Assembly (NCBI GenBank): GCA_002694855.1
Contig: NZNL01000048.1
Span: forward strand, 6,152-13,451
Direction: 5' to 3'
Length of the DNA: 7,300 nucleotides
Source of the DNA: Gammaproteobacteria bacterium
Lineage (GTDB): Bacteria; Pseudomonadota; Gammaproteobacteria; Pseudomonadales; Pseudohongiellaceae
A model generated the notes under the pieces. That model was not told the DNA's origin. It did no database searches and saw only the letters and a program-made list of their open reading frames with translations. A program made the translations under genes and the position numbers. Below, piece after piece: positions 1 through 6,695 of this stretch (positions are counted from its first letter, which is position 1; every line of letters starts with the position of its first letter).

Positions 1-1131
1 TATAAGACCAGCAATGGGCTTGTCAGACTCCGCGGCGTGCAGAGTATGATTCTCAACCAAGTTTGCATGCGCGTCCCAAGTATCAGTATTTTGAACACCT
101 ACTCCACCCATAAACAACTGGACAAAGCGCACGCCGCGCTCAACTAATCGACGCGCCATCAGACACTGTTTACCAAATGGATCTGTAATTCCTTCGTCAA
201 TACCATAGAGTTTCTTAGTCGCTTCCGACTCAGAGCGAATATCGATTGCCTCTGGCGCGCAACCTTGCATTCGATAGGCAAGTTCATAAGATGAAATTCG
301 TGCAGCCAGTTCTGAATTCCCAGGGTATTTTTCCATATCCATCTGGTTAAGTTTCGCAAGCACCTCCAAACGCGCTCGCTGCTGCTCGGTAGTTAAATTT
401 TCCGGAGTTTCAAGATCCACAATTGGGTCACCTGATGAGCGAAACAAGGTACCCTGATAACTTGCGGGCATGAAACCGGAACCCCAGTCCGCCGGCCCAC
501 CCAGAGGGCCTCCGCGATAATCATTCATCACGACAAAACCCGGCAGACTTGAACTTTCTGACCCGAGCCCATAAGTCACCCAGCATCCTACGCTGGGAAA
601 TCCGACGCGAATCTGACCGGTCTGCATTTCATAGGTAGACTGAATGTGGTCGTTGGAACGTCCATAGAGGGATTTAATAAAAGCAATTTCATCAACTTGC
701 TTGGCAAGGTGCGGAAACAATTCCGACACCCACATGCCGCTTTCGCCGTGTTGTTTAAATTCAAATGGACTGGGCATAAGCGGCCCGGGCATACCCTGCC
801 GGACAGCAAACTTTTCACCAATTAAATCTTCCAGCGGCACTCCCGCATACTTTGTCAGAGCTGGCTTGTAATCAAAGGTATCTACCTGACTCGGTCCACC
901 ACTCATAAAGAGGGAAATTACACTCTTGGCACGGGGTTTAAAATGCGGTAGCTTCGGCTCGAATGCACCAGGGAAAACAGCACTGCACTGATCGCCACCC
1001 AAGGCGGCACTCTGGGCAAATGCTTTGTCATCATTCAGCAAAGAGGCAAGGGCCAAACCGGCCATGCCACCGCCGGACTGCATAAGAAAATCTCGGCGTG
1101 ACCATATTTTTTTCTTAGGCTTGTCAGTCAT
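1..1131 (-). CDS. DUF1501 family protein with Tat signal, 3' end beyond window
   Basis: Translating the minus strand from the ATG at 1131 gives 377 uninterrupted codons to the left edge, with no stop, so the C-terminus lies outside the window. Family members are usually about 450-490 residues, so roughly 80-110 are missing. Residues 11-16 read SRRDFL, a textbook twin-arginine motif, followed by a Gly/Ala/Leu-rich segment and a likely cleavage site after AFA (37-39). The family signature is clear: LFMSGGPSQVDTFDYKP at 74-90, YGRSNDHIQSTYEMQTG at 156-172 and TWDAHANLVENH at 351-362. DUF1501 proteins belong to the alkaline phosphatase/sulfatase-like superfamily, but their substrate is unknown. 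An AGGAGA site at 1141-1146 lies inside the end of the preceding gene, 9 nt before this ATG. With the 6-nt gap, this suggests translational coupling. Export through Tat implies folding in the cytoplasm, possibly with a bound metal (inference). The family call is secure; the function is unknown. Confidence 0.93.
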   Translation of the reverse strand, partial: MTDKPKKKIWSRRDFLMQSGGGMAGLALASLLNDDKAFAQSAALGGDQCSAVFPGAFEPKLPHFKPRAKSVISLFMSGGPSQVDTFDYKPALTKYAGVPLEDLIGEKFAVRQGMPGPLMPSPFEFKQHGESGMWVSELFPHLAKQVDEIAFIKSLYGRSNDHIQSTYEMQTGQIRVGFPSVGCWVTYGLGSESSSLPGFVVMNDYRGGPLGGPADWGSGFMPASYQGTLFRSSGDPIVDLETPENLTTEQQRARLEVLAKLNQMDMEKYPGNSELAARISSYELAYRMQGCAPEAIDIRSESEATKKLYGIDEGITDPFGKQCLMARRLVERGVRFVQLFMGGVGVQNTDTWDAHANLVENHTLHAAESDKPIAGLI

Positions 1132-1137
1132 GCTTAA

Positions 1138-3753
1138 TTATCTCCTGTATAAGAATTCACTCAGGTTAAACACCACGTGAGTGAGGTCATCCAGTGAACC
1201 CAGTTCAACAAGTTGGCGTCCAACCTCTGCTTCTTCCTGTGTAGGTGGTCGAGTCAGGGCAGTTTGGTAAACCATCTCGACTTGCTGATCTACATTATAG
1301 GGCACTTTTTCTTCTATCGTTTCGGAGAACAGTTCCGCCTGACCTAATATAAACGGGTTATTCATTAAGGTGAGGGCCTGCGGTGCAACCGTTGAAGTAT
1401 TGCGGGTATTAATAGTCTGGTTTTGATCTGGCAAATCGAAGGTTTCAAAAAACGGGAAACTCAAAGTACGGCGACGATAAACATACAGGCTACGTCTCCA
1501 TACTTCGGGGCCATCTACCTGATTATCCCAGCGCCCGAACAGCACCGCGGTATCCAGTATCTCCTGGGGAATGTAGGGAAAAATCGGTTTGCCACCCACT
1601 TTGAGGTCAATTCCTCCACTAGTCGCCAAGATGACATCCCGTACCGCCTCCGCCTCAAGCCTCTGGGGACGGTAGCGCCACATAAAGTGATTCTCCAAAT
1701 CGGCCAAGGAGTTCTGTTCATTAACGAAGGAAGATGCCATCTGATAAGCTTCAGAGGTCATGATCAACCGGTGTAAATCCTTGGTGCTCCAGTCATTGCC
1801 CATGAACTCTAAGGCTAGCCAGTCCAGCAATTCCGGATGCGTGGGTCTATCACCAACTACACCGAAATTATCAAGTGAGGCAACGATGCCGCGCCCGAAG
1901 TGATGGTGCCAGACACGGTTTACCCAAACTCTTGCTGTAAGAGGGTTATCTTCCGAAACTATCCAATTTGCTAGAGCCAGCCGGCGACCCGAGGTGCGGC
2001 CATTAGGGCGCGGGATTTCCTTCAGCGGGTTACCGTAGGTGGCCACCGTGAGAAATGCTGGTTCCATTTCAGGGCCAAGACTAAAAGGGTCTCCCCGGAC
2101 CAGAAAATTGGCAGGAGGCACTTCATAGCGCTCGGAACCCCGATGTAGAAAATTACCGGGCTTATCCATCTTGATACGGCATTCGGGGCAGCCTAGTACA
2201 TTGTCTCCCGCTCGGTCGGGAGTGTAGCGATAGTCACCATCCGTGACGATCTCGATCATAGCTGGCTCTTCAGGCCGATCAACTTCTATATCTTGTATAC
2301 GCTTTTGCAGAACTTCGCGACGAGTTTTGTCGAGTTCTGACATGGCCGCATTGACTCGATCACGGGCAACGCCGATAGTGAGAACCTGCGCTGCTAATAA
2401 TTGCTGGCCATCTGTCCGCTCCTCTTCTGGAGTAAGTACAGCATCCAGGACATCCTGAGGAAATTCGTTTCTGATGCGCTCGATCTTAAGTTCAGTCAGA
2501 TAGGGTTGCTCGATTTCCCGAATCTGTTCACGAACAGCCGCTACACGACTATCCAATTCCTGAGTCTTATCAAGATATTCCAGTGCCTGCTCATCAGGCA
2601 GCATCGGCCAATCAGTTTCAACGTAACCAAAAATGGCACTTGTGAGACTGTAGTAATCTTTCTGCAAAATAGGATCGAACTTATGGTCGTGGCAACGAGC
2701 ACATTGAATTGTCATTCCCAGCACGCCGCGGCCAACAGTTTCCAATACATCGTCCAGGTAATCCCAACGACGTTCCGGATTATCTTTCTCGCGGAAATTT
2801 ACCCGTGGCCCTGCACGCAGAAATCCCGTGGCAATGCGTGTCTGGTGGTTGGTTTCGTCCAGTTCGTCACCGGCAATTTGTTCAACAATAAACTGATCGA
2901 AGGGCTTGTCGTCATTGAACGCATTGACCACATAATCACGGTAACGCCAGGCATTAGCCCGGTCTACATCCTGCTCGTAGCCATCAGAGTCAGCATAACG
3001 TGCCACATCCAGCCAGTGACGTCCCCAACGTTCTCCATATTGAGGCGAAGCAAGTAGCTTTTCGATTAGTCTCTCCCACGCATTAGAAGCCGTGTCCGCC
3101 AAGAACTCTTCTGTTTCTTCGGCACTGGGCGGCAAACCTATCAGGTCGAGATAGGCGCGGCGCAGAAGCGTAAGTCGGTCTGCTTTTTGCGCGGCAATAA
3201 CCTCCACTTCAGCACGCTTCTGTTCCAAAAATTGATCGATGGGGTGATCAAAACTTGCTATATCGGGCAGCGGTTGTTTCTCAGGTAGCTTGAACGCCCA
3301 GTATTGTCGAGCCGAATCAGGCACCACAGTGGCAAACGCGGTAAAGCCATCACCAGATGCGGCAGTGACAGGTCTGGCATCCCATTCGGCCCCTTGATTG
3401 ATCCAAGTACGGAAGACCTCGACTTCTTCTTCGGTCAACGGTACGCCAAGCGGCATAGCCGGGCCTTCCATGCCGGCTACCTGGCGAAAAAGAAGACTGT
3501 CGACAGCATTGCCAGGCACAATCGCGGGGCCACGCGAACCACCCGCCAAAGCACCTTCCCGGGTGCTAAGATCGAGACCAGAACTCTGAATTTGATCACT
3601 GTGACAATTCCAGCATGTTCGCTCCATAATTGGGCGTATTTCATGGCTGAAGAACTCGGCACTGGATTGTGCAATTGCGCCTAATGGAAGAAAACTGGTA
3701 ATCGCCAGAACGGCGCATAATACCACTCGGTTAGACACTAACAGGTTTCGCAT
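1138..3753 (-). CDS. PSCyt1-DUF1549-DUF1553 (PSD1) haem-motif secreted protein
   Basis: The product is 871 residues from the chosen ATG, a normal length for this family. Residues 1-28 form a Sec signal peptide ending in AIA. A Planctomycete cytochrome C domain (PSCyt1) follows at about 35-125, with the haem-binding motif CWNCH at 47-51 and a possible Met ligand in AMPLG near 99-103. DUF1549/PSCyt2 spans about 168-385 and contains ERWGRHWLDVARYADSDG and a second CxxCH motif, CARCHDHKFDPI, at 351-362. A charged, probably helical linker covers about 385-490. DUF1553/PSD1 runs from about 588 to the end, with GRRLALANWI, NPLTARVWVNRVWHHHFGRG and EFLYRR. The linker region also holds a CPEC pair at 522-525. 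A GTG start at 3759 in the same frame would add two residues; the ATG at 3753 is preferred because a GAGG lies 5 nt upstream of it. The family is assumed to be a periplasmic c-type cytochrome, but its reaction is not established. It is almost always paired with DUF1501, as here. Confidence 0.95.
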   Translation of the reverse strand: MRNLLVSNRVVLCAVLAITSFLPLGAIAQSSAEFFSHEIRPIMERTCWNCHSDQIQSSGLDLSTREGALAGGSRGPAIVPGNAVDSLLFRQVAGMEGPAMPLGVPLTEEEVEVFRTWINQGAEWDARPVTAASGDGFTAFATVVPDSARQYWAFKLPEKQPLPDIASFDHPIDQFLEQKRAEVEVIAAQKADRLTLLRRAYLDLIGLPPSAEETEEFLADTASNAWERLIEKLLASPQYGERWGRHWLDVARYADSDGYEQDVDRANAWRYRDYVVNAFNDDKPFDQFIVEQIAGDELDETNHQTRIATGFLRAGPRVNFREKDNPERRWDYLDDVLETVGRGVLGMTIQCARCHDHKFDPILQKDYYSLTSAIFGYVETDWPMLPDEQALEYLDKTQELDSRVAAVREQIREIEQPYLTELKIERIRNEFPQDVLDAVLTPEEERTDGQQLLAAQVLTIGVARDRVNAAMSELDKTRREVLQKRIQDIEVDRPEEPAMIEIVTDGDYRYTPDRAGDNVLGCPECRIKMDKPGNFLHRGSERYEVPPANFLVRGDPFSLGPEMEPAFLTVATYGNPLKEIPRPNGRTSGRRLALANWIVSEDNPLTARVWVNRVWHHHFGRGIVASLDNFGVVGDRPTHPELLDWLALEFMGNDWSTKDLHRLIMTSEAYQMASSFVNEQNSLADLENHFMWRYRPQRLEAEAVRDVILATSGGIDLKVGGKPIFPYIPQEILDTAVLFGRWDNQVDGPEVWRRSLYVYRRRTLSFPFFETFDLPDQNQTINTRNTSTVAPQALTLMNNPFILGQAELFSETIEEKVPYNVDQQVEMVYQTALTRPPTQEEAEVGRQLVELGSLDDLTHVVFNLSEFLYRR

Positions 3754-3755
3754 CT

Positions 3756-3762
3756 TCACCTC
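3756..3762 (-). promoter_or_regulatory. Shine-Dalgarno site deciding the PSD1 start
   Basis: The minus strand reads GAGGTGA here, a seven-base match to the anti-Shine-Dalgarno partner sequence. Its GAGG core ends 5 nt before the ATG at 3753. The upstream GTG (3757-3759) lies inside this site and so is unlikely to be the start. Confidence 0.65.
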
Positions 3763-3781
3763 GCGTTAATCCCGAAATAGG

Positions 3782-3793
3782 ATCAAGTTTGAT
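3782..3793. repeat. Inverted repeat in the leader region of PSD1
   Basis: The sequence ATCAA-GT-TTGAT has perfect 5-bp arms around a 2-bp centre. It falls just downstream of the predicted transcription start, at roughly +12 to +23, where a repressor operator could sit. Its first eight bases, ATCAAGTT, recur at 3861-3868 in the second palindrome. The operator role is inference; AT-rich repeats this short can occur by chance. Confidence 0.3.
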
Positions 3794-3810
3794 TTATTTC
3801 TTTACGACGG

Positions 3811-3839
3811 ACAATACCGTTAAGACCCTCATTTTTCAA
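3811..3839 (-). promoter_or_regulatory. Candidate sigma70-type promoter for the PSD1-DUF1501 unit
   Basis: Reading the minus strand, TTGAAA (3834-3839) matches the -35 consensus at five of six positions. A 17-nt spacer separates it from TATTGT (3811-3816), which matches the -10 consensus at four of six. Initiation near 3804 would give a leader of about 50 nt before the ATG at 3753. The placement after the metallo-beta-lactamase gene supports a separate transcription unit for the last two genes. It was found by eye and is untested. Confidence 0.4.
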
Positions 3840-3860
3840 GAAATTTAAGTTGTTCTGGTC

Positions 3861-3878
3861 ATCAAGTTCGAACTGATT
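3861..3878. repeat. Palindrome upstream of the candidate PSD1 promoter
   Basis: AGTTCGAACT (3865-3874) is a perfect 10-bp palindrome. Its flanks extend the symmetry as ATCA on the left and GAT on the right if one extra A is skipped. The centre is about 65 bp upstream of the predicted transcription start, a usual position for an activator site. It shares ATCAAGTT with the inverted repeat at 3782-3793, so the two may bind one regulator. No regulator gene is visible in the window. Confidence 0.3.
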
Positions 3879-3924
3879 ATTAAACAATTCAGTAGGCTTA
3901 CCTGGTTAGAAATCGTCGATAACT

Positions 3925-3946
3925 CTGGGGGTTTTGGCCCCCTCAG
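3925..3946 (-). terminator. GC-rich hairpin over the metallo-beta-lactamase stop codon
   Basis: A run of five G (3927-3931) faces a run of five C (3938-3942). With one bulge the stem extends through the outer CT/AG pairs at 3925-3926 and 3945-3946, leaving a loop of about 6-7 nt. The stem includes the TGA stop at 3943-3945. No T-tract follows in the transcribed direction, so it is not a classical intrinsic terminator. It may protect the 3' end of the message or act as an imperfect terminator between the two units. Confidence 0.35.
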
Positions 3947-4800
3947 CGTTGTTCCCCAGCGACGTATTCCAAGTAGGCTTGCTCCAGTCGATCAACTGCA
4001 CGCGCAAACCCAACGGGATCAACGAAGGTATCAGGACTGTAAACCTGGCCAACTTGATACTTTTCGTGAAAATTGTACTGGCTCTTGTGGGCCGCTACCC
4101 AAACGTCAACGTTTATAGCTTTCTGCCTACGGTATGTTTCGGCAAAGTCCTCGGACACGCCCAGATAGGTTGGATCAACTGTTAGTTTCTTGCCAGCGTT
4201 GATAGTCCCCATGTTTGCGATAAGCACTTTATAATCACGATCGTTTTCCTGTACGACCATCGAATAGCTGGAACTCCCCTCTGTGTGACCCGGATGATCA
4301 TGTACTTTCAAACGAATGTTACCCAGCTCGATGAGCTCACCGTCGCGAATGATCTTGTCCACTTGGATCGGTGCAAAAGACTCACTACCACCAAAGTGAG
4401 GATCGCTGAATCCACCATCGATTAGCACCGGCGCATCTCCCAGGGTTGCCCACATCTCGGCACCGGAAATCTCCTTAATCTCGGCTAGCGCCGCAGTGTG
4501 ATCCCAGTGCGCCTGTTGCGTAAGTAGAATTTTGATGTCTTCCATACGCAAACCAAGCGATGCCATATTATCCCGAATCATGGCAGTGGAATCTTCAAGT
4601 CCAGTGTTGATAAGGATATGCCCCTCATCAGAAGTAATAAGAAAGGCGCTAAGATCATAACTACCGACCCCATAGAGGTTGCCAATGATTTTAAATCCCG
4701 GGAAGGGTCGCGCCCAGTTTTCCCGCTGCGAGTAGACCTGTACTGAAGTTATTAACAGGACTAATGAAGCAATTAATAATTGAATAATTCTTGTTTTCAT
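3943..4800 (-). CDS. Subclass B3 metallo-beta-lactamase, GOB-like (Gln116 type)
   Basis: The product is 285 residues, a typical B3 length. A Sec signal peptide covers about residues 1-24 (ending VYS). The zinc motif is QAHWDH at 96-101, preceded by ILLT. The remaining ligands are H172 in HPGHTEGSSS and H238 in DVWVAAHKSQ. In standard BBL numbering the sites become Q116/H118/H196 for Zn1 and D120/H121/H263 for Zn2. Glutamine replaces the usual His116, as in GOB enzymes. IANM at 194-197 puts Met where many B3 enzymes have Ser221, also as in GOB, and the C-terminal WVAxHxSQ...HEK stretch resembles GOB. The 65-67 NTG has Asn where many superfamily members have Asp. The predicted reaction is periplasmic hydrolysis of beta-lactams; lactone or other substrates are possible, since some B3 relatives open acyl-homoserine lactones. 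It follows the GGT-like gene by 31 nt with only a weak ribosome site of its own, suggesting cotranscription. Confidence 0.9.
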   Translation of the reverse strand: MKTRIIQLLIASLVLLITSVQVYSQRENWARPFPGFKIIGNLYGVGSYDLSAFLITSDEGHILINTGLEDSTAMIRDNMASLGLRMEDIKILLTQQAHWDHTAALAEIKEISGAEMWATLGDAPVLIDGGFSDPHFGGSESFAPIQVDKIIRDGELIELGNIRLKVHDHPGHTEGSSSYSMVVQENDRDYKVLIANMGTINAGKKLTVDPTYLGVSEDFAETYRRQKAINVDVWVAAHKSQYNFHEKYQVGQVYSPDTFVDPVGFARAVDRLEQAYLEYVAGEQR

Positions 4801-4831
4801 AATTGAAGTTTCTTTTTTAAATTAGTAGTTA

Positions 4832-6595
4832 TTAATAGGCCAGTGAATATGCTTCTCGCCTAGGATCGGCAGCTGCGGTCAAAACCCCATTATCTCGATT
4901 ATGAAATATCATTTGCGCACCACCAAAAGTGGCGGTCCAGCCATCAATAACCTGCAGGTCGTGCCCAAGACTCTCTAACCCTCTAAGCACATCAGAGGCG
5001 GTTCTGTTCTCTATGGCTACCCGAACACCACCGGACGAGCGAAAGCGTGGTGCCTCTATAGCCTGCTGTGGTGACATGCCAAACAGCAGCATGTTGTGCA
5101 CAATCTGCAAAAGCGATTGAGTTTGACTGTCGCCACCGGGTGTACCAAGTGTAAATGCAAACTCCCCATCTGGGTAAAGAGCCATCATTGGAGTCAATGT
5201 ATGGTAGGGACGCTTTCCCGGTTCTACCTCGTTGGGATGCCCCGTCTCCAGCGACAGCAGTGCGCCACGGTTATGCAACAAGATACCAGTTGCCGGCTCC
5301 AGCAACCCTGAGCCGAAGCCAGCGAAATTACTCTGGATCCAGCTTACCGCGTTCCCCCACTGGTCAACCGCAGTGATATAAACTGTGTCACCCGAATCCT
5401 CTCGAAGTTTGTCAATATTTGAAAAAATTTCGTCACCGAACCCGGGCTCGACCGAAACCGCTGCTTGAGCAGCATCGACAAGACTGGCGCGTTTACGCAG
5501 ATAGTTTTTATCCAGTAGCGCTTCTACCGGTACTTCCGCCATTGTCGGATCAGCTACCCAGCGATCGCGGTCCGCAAAAGCGAGTTTCTTCAACTCAATG
5601 AGCGTATGCAAATACTCTAAGCTGTTATGACCCATTACTTTTACAGGATGGGACTTCGACATTTCCATCAGCGCTAATTGCGTAATGCCTTGAGTATTGG
5701 GAGGCAGCACCAGAAAGGTATGCCCGAGGTACTCACGAGCGACTGGTTCGACCCAAGTTGAGGTGTGGTTAGTGAAGTCTTCTTCACGTAAATGACCTCC
5801 CCGCTCTGTTATAAAGGCGCTAAGTTGTCTAGCTATATCTCCCTCGTAATAGCCTTGCTTGCCCTCATTGGCAATAGTTTCCAGGGTGTTAGCAAGAGCC
5901 ACATTCTTTAATAGTGACCCAACCGAAGGAGGCGATCCTCCCGGCAGGTACAGGTTTTTACCTACTTCATTCAGTGCTTCTCCCTGTTCTTCGAAGTCCA
6001 TCGCCAACCTGGTGGATACAGGAAACCCCCCCCGCGCATACTCGATTGCAGGTTCCAGCAAATAAGCAAATTCTTTTGAGCCTAAGCGTTCATGGGCATC
6101 CACCCAGCCGGCTACTGCACCGGGGACACTTACTGAAAGAGCTCCCCTGCCAGGTATCCGCTCGACACCAGCTGCAGCAAAAAATTCAGGTGTGGCCGCA
6201 GATCCCGCGCGGCCACTGGCGTTAAGTGAGCTGATCTCACCAGTCTCTCCATCGTAGAAAATGCCGAAGGCATCACCGCCGACACCATTCATATGAGGCC
6301 TGACCACAGCTAAAACCCCAGCCATGGCAATTACCGCGTCGGTGGCGTTACCCCCCTCTTGCAAGATGCGTAATCCGGTCTGGGCCGCCAGCGGATGACC
6401 GGCAGAAACCGCCCCGGTGAGTCCCCTCACGTCGGGCCGGTTCTGCGGCGCATAGCTGGTGGGGGTATACGAAGATATTAATTCGGGAGTCACGGCAGGA
6501 AAAGATTCAACGACTACCGATTCCGGAGCACACGCTACTGCGGCTAATGCGATAATTATAATAACAAGTCGCAATGGCATAGGTCTTTTTTTCAT
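4832..6595 (-). CDS. Gamma-glutamyltranspeptidase-family Ntn hydrolase, putative lipoprotein
   Basis: From the ATG at 6595 the product is 587 residues, the usual length for the family. A signal segment (about 1-22) ends AVAC, a slightly atypical lipobox with C22 and Ala at +2. Family landmarks follow: GGNATDAVIAM near 81-91, PHMNGVGGDAFG near 100-111, LNASGRA with R129, catalytic T404 in SGDTVYITAVD, GNAVSWIQSNF near 414-424, GTPGGDSQ at 484-491 and ADPRREAYSLAY at the C-terminus. Cleavage before T404 should yield large and small subunits of about 380 and 184 residues. The stretch from LLHN to KRP (about 439-463) is some 10 residues shorter than in E. coli GGT. It therefore lacks a lid loop, and the Asp that binds the glutamyl amino group is not in place. 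This resembles YwrD-like and cephalosporin-acylase-like members, so strict glutathione activity is doubtful. A GAAGAGG site lies 5 nt before this ATG; an in-frame TTG at 6664 would add 23 non-signal-like residues and is less likely. Confidence 0.92.
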   Translation of the reverse strand: MKKRPMPLRLVIIIIALAAVACAPESVVVESFPAVTPELISSYTPTSYAPQNRPDVRGLTGAVSAGHPLAAQTGLRILQEGGNATDAVIAMAGVLAVVRPHMNGVGGDAFGIFYDGETGEISSLNASGRAGSAATPEFFAAAGVERIPGRGALSVSVPGAVAGWVDAHERLGSKEFAYLLEPAIEYARGGFPVSTRLAMDFEEQGEALNEVGKNLYLPGGSPPSVGSLLKNVALANTLETIANEGKQGYYEGDIARQLSAFITERGGHLREEDFTNHTSTWVEPVAREYLGHTFLVLPPNTQGITQLALMEMSKSHPVKVMGHNSLEYLHTLIELKKLAFADRDRWVADPTMAEVPVEALLDKNYLRKRASLVDAAQAAVSVEPGFGDEIFSNIDKLREDSGDTVYITAVDQWGNAVSWIQSNFAGFGSGLLEPATGILLHNRGALLSLETGHPNEVEPGKRPYHTLTPMMALYPDGEFAFTLGTPGGDSQTQSLLQIVHNMLLFGMSPQQAIEAPRFRSSGGVRVAIENRTASDVLRGLESLGHDLQVIDGWTATFGGAQMIFHNRDNGVLTAAADPRREAYSLAY

Positions 6596-6600
6596 CTCGC

Positions 6601-6607
6601 CCTCTTC
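6601..6607 (-). promoter_or_regulatory. Shine-Dalgarno site deciding the GGT-like gene start
   Basis: The minus strand reads GAAGAGG, ending 5 nt before the ATG at 6595. It supports that start over the in-frame TTG at 6664, which would place the hydrophobic signal segment well inside the protein. Confidence 0.6.
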
Positions 6608-6695
6608 TTGGTATTTACTTTGGCGTCCAGTAGAAATATTCCCAGTCTCGCATCGGTTCGGCAATGCCTAATTATTCTTATAGGTTCATAGTGAG

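Noticed and set aside
1423..1776. Plus-strand open frame of 117 codons
   Set aside because: It is antisense to the conserved DUF1553 region of the PSD1 gene, with no recognisable domain.
2401..3057. Plus-strand open frame of 218 codons antisense to the PSD1 gene
   Set aside because: It lies wholly inside a well-supported gene, shows no family motif or ribosome site, and its composition is that expected of a shadow of the opposite strand.
3304..3684. Plus-strand open frame of 126 codons
   Set aside because: It is antisense to the PSCyt1 haem domain, with no motif or translation signal.
5914..6225. Plus-strand open frame of 103 codons, Leu/Pro/His-rich
   Set aside because: It is antisense to the GGT-like gene, and its skewed composition is typical of a shadow frame.
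6618..6656. Possible promoter before the GGT-like gene (TTGCCG and AATATT, 18-nt spacing)
   Set aside because: Only four of six bases match in each box, and the gap is short enough for read-through from the lipoprotein gene; too weak to annotate.
6596..6664. Upstream TTG start for the GGT-like protein
   Set aside because: It would put 23 polar residues before the signal segment. The ATG at 6595 has a good ribosome site and leaves a normal export signal at the N-terminus.
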